A stretch of 64,000 nucleotides of DNA from Thermoprotei archaeon (GTDB lineage Archaea; Thermoproteota; Thermoprotei; QMSL01; B3-G16), in assembly GCA_021162845.1 (NCBI GenBank), contig JAGGXX010000067.1, positions 60,345-124,344 of the forward strand. Reading direction: 5' to 3'. The notes below the pieces were generated by a model, which worked only from the letters and a program-made list of their open reading frames with translations, did not search any database and was not told the DNA's origin. This document shows positions 49,346 through 58,706 of this stretch, piece after piece (positions within the stretch are counted from its first letter, which is position 1; the number at the start of each line of letters is the position of its first letter). The position numbers were made by a program, and so were the translations under genes.

Positions 49346-52021
49346 TCATACTCTTTTAATGGGCTTTAGTAGTAAAGTGATGACCTTGTAGGGGGCTACA
49401 TCAAGCTCTATTTCGCGTTTTGACTCTGTTTTAATCGAAGCGATCGGGGTTTCGTTTAAGTTTGCCAGCCATGCCTTCTCGATATCAAAACCCAGGCTTA
49501 GTTTAGCACGTTCGTGTTTTCCTGACACATTATAGAATCTAAGGACTATGTTATCACTATCTTCGGCCTTCTTCACAGCGGTTAAGATAAGGACATCAGG
49601 CTCAAGGCTTAGTAACGAGTTAACGGGGGCAAGTTCGCCTTGCCTAGAGCTCGTGGAAGTGGAGGTGACATAGAGTAACGGGATCGCGAATTCCCTAGCT
49701 ACTTTATAGGCCTTTGAGCTAAGCCAGTCACCCTCATGTGGTATTATCGAATACTCGAATGTTAACTTACGCTTGCATTGCGCCTCAGGGACTGGGATGC
49801 CAGGACCAGCATGCCCTTTACGAGTTAATAAATCACCCCTGGATAGCCAGCCTACTGCTCTGATTAATGTTAGATATAATGTAATGCCGTTCTCCTCCTT
49901 AGCTTCGTACTCTGGGAGACCTCGATTCGCTAACATGACGCCGTATTTACCATCGCTTACATCGACCCAGAAGAGTTGGGGATGCGTTGTAGGCGGGCGC
50001 TCGACCCAGTCCTCACCCTTACTCACAGGCTTTACAGGACGGGATAGGACATAGAAATGTCCATCAACATGACATATATCAGAGACAAGCCCTGTCGGAA
50101 AACGCACCCTCAGCCTATGATCCTCAGCCGTATTGTCTACAGTAGTGAATATGTCGATCCTGGGAATACCCGTGTATAAGCGCACCTCCGTAACTATCGG
50201 CAGGTCTACGAGAACAGAGCTTCTCTTCTGGCCTTCAAGCCCCTTGGGCACTTTCATGACGACGTTTATCTTCATAATGGCTCCAACTAGACCTACGTGA
50301 GTTTCTATCTCAGCTTCAAAATCAGTACTCAATATAGGCACGTCCTCTCCCTTAGGAGGGGAGTAGTTGTACTCGTCGCCTGCGTCGGCTTCATCTACGA
50401 ATACATTGAAGTCTTCAAGGACTCGGCCATGTCTCTTATCGATTATTCTTAACGCACCGCCCCTTTGGGGGTCTGCCTCGACTCGGAAGTATTCATTCTC
50501 TATGAAATGCGGTCCAGCCCTCAGGGCCTGTGACTCGGACTCCGTTTTCTTCTGCTTAATCAACGAGAAAACCTTAAAGCCGCAGGAGGGCACATCCCTA
50601 GCGGCGAATATGAACTCCGAGAGATCACCCCAGTAGGATACAGGACGCACTTGCTGAACAGGATGCTCTGTGCCCGTTTCATCTACTAGGCGGTATTCCT
50701 CATCCTCCTCGAGCGCAGGTAACAATAAGGTCACCGCGTCAGTACGTAGCCAGTTTAATGGGTTGTAGACTAAAACCCTCAAACTCCCTTCCATGGGGGC
50801 CTTAACGTACGAAAGCAGGAACTTAGCGGCATCATGAGCTATATTACTGGCTATTTCTATGGCTTGGTGAAAACGGACTTCGTTCTCTTTATGGACCGGA
50901 TCGGTGCCGCTACCATATATGCTATCGTGTGCATGGTTCCTTAGTACACGTTTCCAGGCCGATAGAAGGAGGGCGTGAGGATATCGTTTGCCGAGCAGGT
51001 AAGCCCACAGAGATAAGGGCTCTGCATAATGTTCTAGGAGGAGCTGTGATCGATAATTCAATTGCTTTAAGTAGATCCTACTAGAGAGGACTCCGACCAG
51101 GAGGAAGTGATACTTAGCCCCTCTTAGCTCGCCCCTATAAACCTTTAGCTTGTCCTTAACGCGTCGGACGAGCGCTATATAGTCGGCTAAGGTTCCATGT
51201 CTTATAGTGGATTCAGGATGTTTAGCTTTGAAAATCCTCAGCGCATTAAGTACCTCGGGTTGAGGGGGTTGATGATCACAACCATTCATTAAGAGCACCG
51301 CACCTGACTTAGCCCTAGGTAACAAGGCTTCTATCAGCTTAGAGATCCTATCGCATACATGCTCAGGGTCTATCTTAGGTGGATTATCATAAACCCTTAA
51401 GAAGGCCGAAAGCCAGCCCTCAGGTGATCGCCATATGTCAGCGTCATAATGATAGAGGTTCAAGTTGCAATAACCATAGGGCATGTGTACAGCGATCACT
51501 TGACTTCCATCGGGTGCCTCCCATAGGAACTCAACGCCGAGTTCCTCCGCTTCATCACCCATACCTCGCATGAACACGAAGTTATCTATATCAAAACCAC
51601 GTAGTATCTGAGGTAGCTGTGGTACATGGCCGAACGTATCAGGAAGATAGCCTACCTTCATGACGCTACCGTACATCGCAGCCATTCTATGGCCTATGAG
51701 GAGGTTACGTACTAAAGCCTCCGGACTAGCTAAGCTTTCATCGGGTTGCGTGAACCAGGGGCCTATGAGTAATCGTCCCTCGCTTACGTACTTCCTTATG
51801 AGGGGAGCTTTTTCGGGGGCTACTTCAAGGAAGTCCTCTAGGACAGCGGTCTGACCGTCTAGTGTGAAAGACTTGAACTCGGGGACCTCCTCTAGTACTC
51901 GAAGGAGTTTATCCATGACCTTAAGGAGGCGCATCCTATATTCCTGAAACGTCAGGTACCATTCTCGATCCCAATGCGTATGCGAGACCAATATCCCAAT
52001 ACCCTTAGACATCGCATTCAA
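49346..52021 (-). CDS. GH38 alpha-mannosidase
   Basis: This 891-residue protein has the GH38 N-terminal metal site in SHTHWDREW (residues 13-21), the nucleophile Asp in GYLPDTFGHVPQLPQIL (near 124), NGCDHQPP, the helical three-helix bundle (about 280-400) and beta-sandwich C-terminal domains. The enzyme removes alpha-linked mannose, perhaps from glycoproteins or imported oligosaccharides. No signal peptide is present, so it acts inside the cell. It stands alone between the tRNA and AGOG. Confidence 0.94.
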   Translation of the reverse strand: MNAMSKGIGILVSHTHWDREWYLTFQEYRMRLLKVMDKLLRVLEEVPEFKSFTLDGQTAVLEDFLEVAPEKAPLIRKYVSEGRLLIGPWFTQPDESLASPEALVRNLLIGHRMAAMYGSVMKVGYLPDTFGHVPQLPQILRGFDIDNFVFMRGMGDEAEELGVEFLWEAPDGSQVIAVHMPYGYCNLNLYHYDADIWRSPEGWLSAFLRVYDNPPKIDPEHVCDRISKLIEALLPRAKSGAVLLMNGCDHQPPQPEVLNALRIFKAKHPESTIRHGTLADYIALVRRVKDKLKVYRGELRGAKYHFLLVGVLSSRIYLKQLNYRSQLLLEHYAEPLSLWAYLLGKRYPHALLLSAWKRVLRNHAHDSIYGSGTDPVHKENEVRFHQAIEIASNIAHDAAKFLLSYVKAPMEGSLRVLVYNPLNWLRTDAVTLLLPALEEDEEYRLVDETGTEHPVQQVRPVSYWGDLSEFIFAARDVPSCGFKVFSLIKQKKTESESQALRAGPHFIENEYFRVEADPQRGGALRIIDKRHGRVLEDFNVFVDEADAGDEYNYSPPKGEDVPILSTDFEAEIETHVGLVGAIMKINVVMKVPKGLEGQKRSSVLVDLPIVTEVRLYTGIPRIDIFTTVDNTAEDHRLRVRFPTGLVSDICHVDGHFYVLSRPVKPVSKGEDWVERPPTTHPQLFWVDVSDGKYGVMLANRGLPEYEAKEENGITLYLTLIRAVGWLSRGDLLTRKGHAGPGIPVPEAQCKRKLTFEYSIIPHEGDWLSSKAYKVAREFAIPLLYVTSTSTSSRQGELAPVNSLLSLEPDVLILTAVKKAEDSDNIVLRFYNVSGKHERAKLSLGFDIEKAWLANLNETPIASIKTESKREIELDVAPYKVITLLLKPIKRV

Positions 52022-52056
52022 CCGTTTTTATAGTGATACGTTAAGGCTAAAAGCGG

Positions 52057-52968
52057 TTACCATGCAATTCTTATGTCGTTCATGAGGAACTTAAGGAGCA
52101 CCATTCCATAACGCAGGGAATCTCCAGTTAACAAGTTCGAAAGGGACTGCTCACATAGAGGAAATTGCATGTCGTTATGATCGATAATTCCTCCGAATAT
52201 CCATAGGAGTGAGTCGATGCGAAGAGGAGGTACATTAACACAGCCACATATATCGGCCCAAACTGACCTGACTAGTCCTTGTTTCTTAGCTTTAAGGAGT
52301 CTAGCGAGAGAGCGATACTCCTTAGGCCCAGTAGGTCTTGGATAGGCGCTCACTATCCCGCTCGTAAGGCTTACTAAGCATACCCTATAATCAGCTGGAA
52401 TGGGTATTTCCATTGGAGGGTTAATATAAACTTCAAGCGCCTTCAAAACATAGTAGTACATCTTAATGGCGAAGACTATGGTCTTGGAGTCCCTAGGCGA
52501 GCTCATCTCTCGTGAGAGGAGAAGCCATATAGAGCGCAGGTCTTGCCAGATGAACGGGAATTTGTTAACGTAGGCCGGAACGAAACTCCTGATGAAACGG
52601 TCTATCCTACCTAGCCTGCTCCTGCGTAGGCGCATTAAACTCGGGCTTTGCATAACGAAGAGCTTAAGCATCCTGAAAGCGTCATCGAGACCACTTGGGG
52701 TTGATTTGCGGATCAAAGATAACAGCCACTTCCAATGTTCTTCCCCCTTCCTTGACAGCTGATAGCTGACGAGAGAGACACCGAGTATTATCACAGCTGC
52801 CGTCACTACGTCCGGACAAATATCGACTATTTCACGGACTACACTAAATTGAACATCTTTATCTTCAAGTAGATTAAGGAGCTTAGGTAAACGCTCATCG
52901 CTAAATAAGCGCTTGGCAAGCGTAATTGCCCTTTCATTAACCACTAAGCTTGACCTCACCTTCCTCAC
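52057..52968 (-). CDS. Archaeal 8-oxoguanine DNA glycosylase AGOG
   Basis: This 303-residue protein aligns by eye with AGOG. It has SYQLSRKGEEHWKWL (residues 67-81), SKTIVFAIKMYYYVLKA with the catalytic-lysine helix, IPIPADYRVCLVSLTSG with the catalytic Asp, and the C-terminal VPPLRIDSLLWIFGG. AGOG excises 8-oxoguanine in hyperthermophiles and is common in Crenarchaeota. It is longer than the roughly 256-residue Pyrobaculum enzyme, mainly in the first domain. Its start lies 32 bases inside the nitroreductase gene. Confidence 0.85.
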   Translation of the reverse strand: MRKVRSSLVVNERAITLAKRLFSDERLPKLLNLLEDKDVQFSVVREIVDICPDVVTAAVIILGVSLVSYQLSRKGEEHWKWLLSLIRKSTPSGLDDAFRMLKLFVMQSPSLMRLRRSRLGRIDRFIRSFVPAYVNKFPFIWQDLRSIWLLLSREMSSPRDSKTIVFAIKMYYYVLKALEVYINPPMEIPIPADYRVCLVSLTSGIVSAYPRPTGPKEYRSLARLLKAKKQGLVRSVWADICGCVNVPPLRIDSLLWIFGGIIDHNDMQFPLCEQSLSNLLTGDSLRYGMVLLKFLMNDIRIAW

Positions 52969-53554
52969 TTTCCGTTAACGGATTTCCCCAAGTGTTTAAG
53001 AAGCATAATCTCTTAAGAGGGGTACGCGGCTCCTTAGCTTTTCTGCAAAGGGGGTGACCTATCGGAATGATAGCGGCTAAGCAGTAGGCCTTAGGTACGT
53101 TTAGCACTTCATTCACATCCTCACTTCTAGAAGGCGTGTATGTTAATGAGGCTAGTCCTCTTTCTTCGAGCGCTAAAATCAAATACCCTATGGCCAGCCA
53201 TGTTGATTCCGAAGCATAGGGCTCGTCCTTCTTAAAGAAGATCAACACGAGCACAGGCGCATCTGTTAAAAATGGCTTCCTCCAACTTATGCCTTTATCT
53301 CGTAACCAGTTTTTAAACCATGAAGGCGCGATCTTATGGAATTCCCTTTCAGCAAGTTCGCAGACGTGACGTATTTTGCTTTTCACATGATCATCCGTGA
53401 CTATCAGAAAACGCCAGGGCTGGCGGTTCGCTCCAGATGGAGCTTCATGTGCCACTCGTATGGCATAAATTACATCGGCTAAATGAATTGGATCTCTTGA
53501 GAAGGCGCGGATGCTAGCTCTCCTAGTAGCTAGGTCAAGCAACTTGGGCATCAC
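52937..53554 (-). CDS. Nitroreductase-family flavoprotein
   Basis: This 205-residue protein has the nitroreductase fold: FMN-binding TRRASIRAFSRDP (residues 9-21), HEAPSGANRQPWRFLIVTDD and the C-terminal AAIIPIGHPLCRK. The electron acceptor is unknown; members reduce nitro groups, quinones or flavins. The gene is coupled to AGOG by an overlap of 32 bases, which suggests but does not prove a redox- or damage-related link. Confidence 0.88.
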   Translation of the reverse strand: MMPKLLDLATRRASIRAFSRDPIHLADVIYAIRVAHEAPSGANRQPWRFLIVTDDHVKSKIRHVCELAEREFHKIAPSWFKNWLRDKGISWRKPFLTDAPVLVLIFFKKDEPYASESTWLAIGYLILALEERGLASLTYTPSRSEDVNEVLNVPKAYCLAAIIPIGHPLCRKAKEPRTPLKRLCFLNTWGNPLTESEEGEVKLSG

Positions 53555-53595
53555 AGGGACCCACTAAGTCTATTGAAATAGCCTCTTGAAATATC

Positions 53596-54441
53596 TTAAG
53601 GGCTTATGAGCGATAGGGGATTACGCTTAAGCATGACCTCCAAATCATCAGGAAGGAGTCCTCTTTCGAGGAGTAAAGGAAGGCATTTAAACCATATACC
53701 TAAGGGATCGATATCGATCATATAGCCGTAATCGCTCGTCAGAATGCAGTGCTCAGGAGACGCTTCGCGGATGACCTTAATGAATGCTTCTATGGACGAA
53801 GCATCATGCGTAAGCATTAAGCGAGATAAGGGAAGTTCTATATAAGCTCCTGCATTCACTAATCGCGTTATCTGCTTACCCGTCATCAGCGTAGGACCCC
53901 ATATAGGATGCGTCACCATGATGCGTTTAACACCCATATGGACGGCTTCGTTAACTAGAATGCTTACCTCGCTGGGAGATAGGTGCCCTGTAGCTAAAAC
54001 GAGGTCGTTATCGGCTATCAAGCCTAATATCTCCTCTACTTCAGGTAGAAGATCGCCTTTAATAGATAGAATGGAAAGGCCACCACCCTTTTCCCGATAG
54101 TAATGCCTATGATTCCATGCATCTATGGTCGGCATCCAGATGACCTTGGCCCCCATCTTGAGCCCCACCTTTACAGCATTGACGTTAAAGCCGCCAATAC
54201 AATAGTTAAGAGTTAAACTACCATAGACCTCAAATCCCATAAGTATATTAAGCGTCCTGGCTAAAGCCACCGTAGGGTAATAATGACTCTTAAGAACTAT
54301 GGCTTTGAGGCCTAGCTCTTTAGCTCGCGAAATGAGTTTTACGATATCCACAGTATACGGCACGTAATCGGGAGAAGCGTGTACGTGGAGATCAACGGAA
54401 CCCCTTAGTAAGTTCCTCACTACATCCGATGCATTGTCCAT
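53596..54441 (-). CDS. DUF6282 metal-dependent hydrolase
   Basis: This 281-residue TIM-barrel protein has VDLHVHASPD (residues 16-25, two metal-binding His), KSHYYPT, the central ATGHLS and VTHPIW strands with further His, and LTSDYGY with the late Asp. The family resembles amidohydrolases and the substrate is unknown. A 7-bp inverted repeat, AGGTAAA and TTTACCT (54464-54490), lies upstream of the start. Confidence 0.82.
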   Translation of the reverse strand: MDNASDVVRNLLRGSVDLHVHASPDYVPYTVDIVKLISRAKELGLKAIVLKSHYYPTVALARTLNILMGFEVYGSLTLNYCIGGFNVNAVKVGLKMGAKVIWMPTIDAWNHRHYYREKGGGLSILSIKGDLLPEVEEILGLIADNDLVLATGHLSPSEVSILVNEAVHMGVKRIMVTHPIWGPTLMTGKQITRLVNAGAYIELPLSRLMLTHDASSIEAFIKVIREASPEHCILTSDYGYMIDIDPLGIWFKCLPLLLERGLLPDDLEVMLKRNPLSLISP

Positions 54442-54515
54442 GTTTAAGTACTAATGATGCTTAAGGTAAAAGACCTACGTTAGTTTACCTCTGGTGAGAT
54501 GAAGTTGATCTAATG

Positions 54516-55682
54516 CTAATGCGGTAAAAAGACCACATTCCTCAAGGAGAAGAGAGCGAATATCGATAGCGTAATGATCGCGAGGAGAGGCACTGACCTA
54601 AATCCCGCCTCAAACGCGGCTATGGATACAGCTATGAATATCACGAAGAACATTAGGTTCGCTAGACCTAAGAGTAGCCTCAACGAACCGAATATTATCA
54701 AGAGACCAGATAGAATGGCCGATGTGATTATGGCTAATATAGGAATACCACGCCTTCCTGTGACGGAGAATATGGATGGAATAACGCCATCTCTACCCAG
54801 AGCATAAAGTAGACGCGACACGACGAACATGTTAGCATTTAAGGCTGTAAACGCTGAAAGCACAGCGCTCGCCGTAACAGACATCACACCAGCGCTTCCT
54901 AGCGCTCTCTCGCCAAGAGCAGCTAAAAGCGTGTACTCATTATAAGCAGACATGGATCTCGACAATATCGCTATGAGGATGTATATCAGTGAAACTATGG
55001 TTAGAGAGGCGAATATCGCTAGCTTAGCATCGCGCTCAGGATTCACAAGCTCGCCACTTGCACTAGCTATCACCTCAAATCCTTCGAATCCGAGGAAAAG
55101 CAGGCTAGCCGCCTCTAAGAGTCTTAAGGGACTGGTTTTAACCTGTGGTAACGAGGGCGTTATCAGCTGAGACGCCTTAGCTATTATCACTATTAAAACT
55201 AGGATCTTTACGCTTGAGATAATAAGCTCTACGAGGCCGCTCTCCTTAGCCCCACATAAGTTAAGCAGTGTTATGATGAGGAGTAATATTAGTGCGATTA
55301 GGATCTTGTCGAGGTTCACAAAGAGCTCGACATACTCAGCCGCCATGTAAGCGTAGAATGAAGACGCGGTGATGTATGCTAGGAGCTGGCATAGGCATAT
55401 CAGAAGACCCGCTTTCTCGCCCAAGATACCATTTACTATGGAATAACTGCCACCGCTATCGGGCAATATAGTGCATAGCTTAGCATAGGAGTAAGCCGCC
55501 AATGAAGCCACCATAGCGGCTAGGAGAAATGCTACATCTGCAGCCCCCTCGGTGATCCTCATCGCTATACCTGAACCAGCATAGATAGTACCGCCTATCA
55601 TAGCGCCTATTCCAAGCCCTATTGCCTCGATTACGCCTAATCGTTTTGGCAATCCCTGCGTCTTCATGGCTGAATATTTCAC
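54516..55682 (-). CDS. APC-superfamily amino acid permease
   Basis: This 388-residue membrane protein has the APC signature GVIEAIGLGIGAMIGGTIYAGSGIA (first helix, residues 17-41), the helix-6 FLGFEGFEVIASASGEL and about 11 membrane segments. The substrate is probably an amino acid or related amine. It is somewhat short for the family (usually 12 helices, 430 or more residues). Convergence or operon membership is unclear; the next minus-strand gene starts 74 bases downstream. Confidence 0.88.
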   Translation of the reverse strand: MKYSAMKTQGLPKRLGVIEAIGLGIGAMIGGTIYAGSGIAMRITEGAADVAFLLAAMVASLAAYSYAKLCTILPDSGGSYSIVNGILGEKAGLLICLCQLLAYITASSFYAYMAAEYVELFVNLDKILIALILLLIITLLNLCGAKESGLVELIISSVKILVLIVIIAKASQLITPSLPQVKTSPLRLLEAASLLFLGFEGFEVIASASGELVNPERDAKLAIFASLTIVSLIYILIAILSRSMSAYNEYTLLAALGERALGSAGVMSVTASAVLSAFTALNANMFVVSRLLYALGRDGVIPSIFSVTGRRGIPILAIITSAILSGLLIIFGSLRLLLGLANLMFFVIFIAVSIAAFEAGFRSVPLLAIITLSIFALFSLRNVVFLPH

Positions 55683-55983
55683 GTGTGCTAATCCTTGATT
55701 TATACTTGACGTTTATCAAGTGGCTAATCATAGAGGGGATTCAAGAATTGATGAGTAATGAGCATTAATTTATGAAATTAAAATGAGAGATATCGTCCAA
55801 AAATTAATTCAAAATTATATGAATAACATATGATGAGTTAATGAATAACAATTAATAGATATGTAATTTTAAATGAATAATAATTAAGATAATTTCACGA
55901 CCATAAGGGCTGTAGGGATCTAAGTTAGCCTTAAAGATGCTTTATTTACTTTGATTAGCGAATTAAGAAGATATGGGGTTAAG

Positions 55984-57369
55984 ATGAGCCTAAGGTTCTT
56001 ACGCTTAAAAATGCCCAAGGAGATAGAGAGATTAGAGGAATTAGGCAAGTTCCATGAAGCCGAAATATTGATTAAAGAGTTATTAAAGAGATCTCAGATT
56101 CGCTTAGAGGAGAGGGATAGGTTCTATTTTGAACTCATGAGACTTCAGGTTTTAAGAGGAGAATATTCTCTAAATTTCAACGAAGCACTAAAGAAATTCA
56201 AGGAAGAAGTACCAGACATAACGTTGGATGAGTTCAATGAGCTTATAAGAAAGAGGAAAATTGACTGCAGAGAAATAGACGGGAAGACCATGTTCTTTAA
56301 GAACTTCATATATAACTTCTTTAAGCTCAATGAGGACTGGAAGAAAAGAAGAGTTAAGAGGGAAGATCCGCTGAGGGAAAAAGCTAGGAAAGCGTTATTT
56401 AAGCATCAAGATCGAATCGTTGAACTCGCTAAAGATGTAGGCGGATATGTGAGTTGTGCTAAGTTCAGGATAAGGCATACCATTAGGATAAAGGCCTCAG
56501 CGCTATCGAGGGGGGAAGAAGTTAAAGTATGGATCCCCATACCTAGGAGGTGCGAGCTCCATCCTGAAGTGAAGATCATGGCATATCATCCTGTTAAGCC
56601 CTACATTGCGCATGAGGAGATACCCCAAAGAACGGCGTATTTCGAGGCGGATTATAACGGTAAGGGCGATATGGCCTTCTGGATAGAGTACGAGTACGTA
56701 GCTCGAGCGTATTATAGAAGAGTGAAACCGGATTACGTGAGACCATACGACGAAGAGAGTGACATATACGTAAGATATACATCTGAGCAAGAGCCGCACA
56801 TAGCCTTCACTCCTCATTTGGAGGAACTAGCACGTGAAATCATCAAGGGAGAGGATAATCCCTACTTGAAAGCCAAGAAGATATTCGATTGGATAGTCAA
56901 AAACATCACCTACAACTTACCCTATGAATACATAGTCTACGACAATATACCGGAGTACGTGGTCAGGGATAGGAGAGGCGATTGCGGAATGCAAGCATTG
57001 CTTTTCATAACCCTCTGTAGAATAGCGGGAATCCCCGCCAGGTGGCAATCAGGTTGGTATATGAACCCCATAAAGCCGGGGATGCATGATTGGGGGCAGT
57101 TTTACGTAGAGCCTTATGGCTGGATGTACGCTGATCCTTCCTTCGCAGGCTCGATGCCCAGGGAGAGAAAGGACTTTTACTTTGGTAATATAGATGGTTT
57201 CAGGATGGCGGCTAATAATGATATAGCGACTCAGTTCGATCCACCTAAGCGTTACTTCCGCTCCGATCCAGTGGATAATCAGCGAGGAGAGGTGGAGACC
57301 GAGGCTGGGAATTTATACTATGATAAATGGGATTTCGAGGTGGAGATACATAGATATGATGTGATGTAG
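55984..57369 (+). CDS. Transglutaminase-like domain protein
   Basis: The first 125 residues are a helical, TPR-like charged region. Beyond residue 270 lies a transglutaminase-like core with the Cys of DRRGDCGMQALLFI, the His of MHDWGQFYVEPYG and the Asp of YADPSFAG. This triad is used by proteases and amide-transferring enzymes. The substrate is unknown. An upstream TTG (55951) is in frame, but the TATA-like tttattta at about 55940 makes the ATG at 55984 the better start. The 218-base gap before it is AT-rich. Confidence 0.82.
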   Translation: MSLRFLRLKMPKEIERLEELGKFHEAEILIKELLKRSQIRLEERDRFYFELMRLQVLRGEYSLNFNEALKKFKEEVPDITLDEFNELIRKRKIDCREIDGKTMFFKNFIYNFFKLNEDWKKRRVKREDPLREKARKALFKHQDRIVELAKDVGGYVSCAKFRIRHTIRIKASALSRGEEVKVWIPIPRRCELHPEVKIMAYHPVKPYIAHEEIPQRTAYFEADYNGKGDMAFWIEYEYVARAYYRRVKPDYVRPYDEESDIYVRYTSEQEPHIAFTPHLEELAREIIKGEDNPYLKAKKIFDWIVKNITYNLPYEYIVYDNIPEYVVRDRRGDCGMQALLFITLCRIAGIPARWQSGWYMNPIKPGMHDWGQFYVEPYGWMYADPSFAGSMPRERKDFYFGNIDGFRMAANNDIATQFDPPKRYFRSDPVDNQRGEVETEAGNLYYDKWDFEVEIHRYDVM

Positions 57370-57430
57370 GAAAGGCGATTCACTTTAAACCTTTTATCTC
57401 GAGGCAGAGAGTTTCTCTAGATCGACCATT

Positions 57431-58558
57431 TCATCGACCCGTCGCCTTAGAGAACACTTCCCGTGCCTTTCTAATGACGCAGATTAGGTCCTCAGCTTTA
57501 AGACCTGCGGAAGACTTGACGTTTCTCTTAAAGCTCTCGATGACGCTATCCTCCACTTGATCAGACGTTATCCTCAAACCTTCGAGCCCCCCAGCTATTG
57601 CATCTAGCGCTTTAGGAGGCTCTACAAAAAAGTCCCCCGAAATAAGAGCCTTTTCTATCACTCCGTCCACGACTTCAATGATGAACCTAACCGTCTTTAG
57701 AGCCTTATAATCCACGAATAGAATGAAGTGCCCCTCACGTATCTTAACGATTCTAGTCCCCGGGGCGTATCCTTCGAGGAGGGATTGCTTATCATAAAAG
57801 CCTCCATACATCCAAGATGGGCTCTTGAATTTCTCTACGAGACCCTCCCAAACACTTTTCTCTTCCGCTGTAAGTTCGCCCTTGACGAGCCTTATCCGTA
57901 ATGCATCCTCAAAGCATTCGATCAGTCTCCTCACGATCTCGTCTCTGGGAGGGATATACCCTAGCTCCCCTTTCATGCTTGATACCCATTCCTGCATCGT
58001 CTTGAAGACCTTATCCCGCATCTTCTCACTGGGTACCCTAAGTACTTTAGATGCCATCTCGGCGTTGAAGTTTAGTATTACGTTGCCTATAAGAACCATA
58101 GCGTCATAAAGTCTAGCAGCACCATTTCCCGATATCTTTTTGCCATGAACAACCACATCGTTTACGGGTTTATACTCAGCGGGAATTCCGTAGCTACGAT
58201 AGAACTTAACGATCACCTTCAAGAGCTTTTTGAAGAAATCCGCTGGGGTACCCCTAGCAAGCTCATGATCCTTATGAACTATCACGTGATAAAATACTTG
58301 GTTTTCGTCTAGCCAGACGGCACCTCCACCGACCTGTCTCTTGACCACGGGCACGCCCACCCTCTTGCAGAACTCAAGATCCACTTCCAGTTCAGGGAGT
58401 TGGTGTATGCCTATGCATACATAAGGCGAGCTGGGCCAGCAGATGTTTAAAGTGTTCGGCGCTAACCCTTTGCTCACACCCCAGGCTACAGCCTCATAGG
58501 CCGTCTGTATCCTATACCCATCTAAAGCCCCTAACATGAGCAGACGCCATTCTTCCAT
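57431..58558 (-). CDS. lplA: Lipoate-protein ligase A-like protein, fused to an accessory domain
   Basis: This 375-residue protein has the BPL_LPL catalytic domain (1-240) with the motif RQVGGGAVWLDENQVFYHVIV, KPVNDVVVHGKKISGNGAARL (binding-site Lys) and the substrate loop. A C-terminal accessory domain follows (250-375), equivalent to the LplB that is separate in some archaea. It attaches lipoate to dehydrogenase or glycine-cleavage subunits. No lipoyl-bearing protein is encoded nearby. Confidence 0.88.
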   Translation of the reverse strand: MEEWRLLMLGALDGYRIQTAYEAVAWGVSKGLAPNTLNICWPSSPYVCIGIHQLPELEVDLEFCKRVGVPVVKRQVGGGAVWLDENQVFYHVIVHKDHELARGTPADFFKKLLKVIVKFYRSYGIPAEYKPVNDVVVHGKKISGNGAARLYDAMVLIGNVILNFNAEMASKVLRVPSEKMRDKVFKTMQEWVSSMKGELGYIPPRDEIVRRLIECFEDALRIRLVKGELTAEEKSVWEGLVEKFKSPSWMYGGFYDKQSLLEGYAPGTRIVKIREGHFILFVDYKALKTVRFIIEVVDGVIEKALISGDFFVEPPKALDAIAGGLEGLRITSDQVEDSVIESFKRNVKSSAGLKAEDLICVIRKAREVFSKATGR

Positions 58559-58706
58559 GGAACATCACCTCTGGCCATTTCCTGAGGGTCTTCAGATATA
58601 TGTCCCTGAACATAAGTTAAATTTAGTTCGTGGAGAAGGGTACTGATCTCTAGCTAAGGAACCCAAAGTTTCTGCCTCCTTAGGAGCCGAGCTCTTCTCT
58701 TCACAC

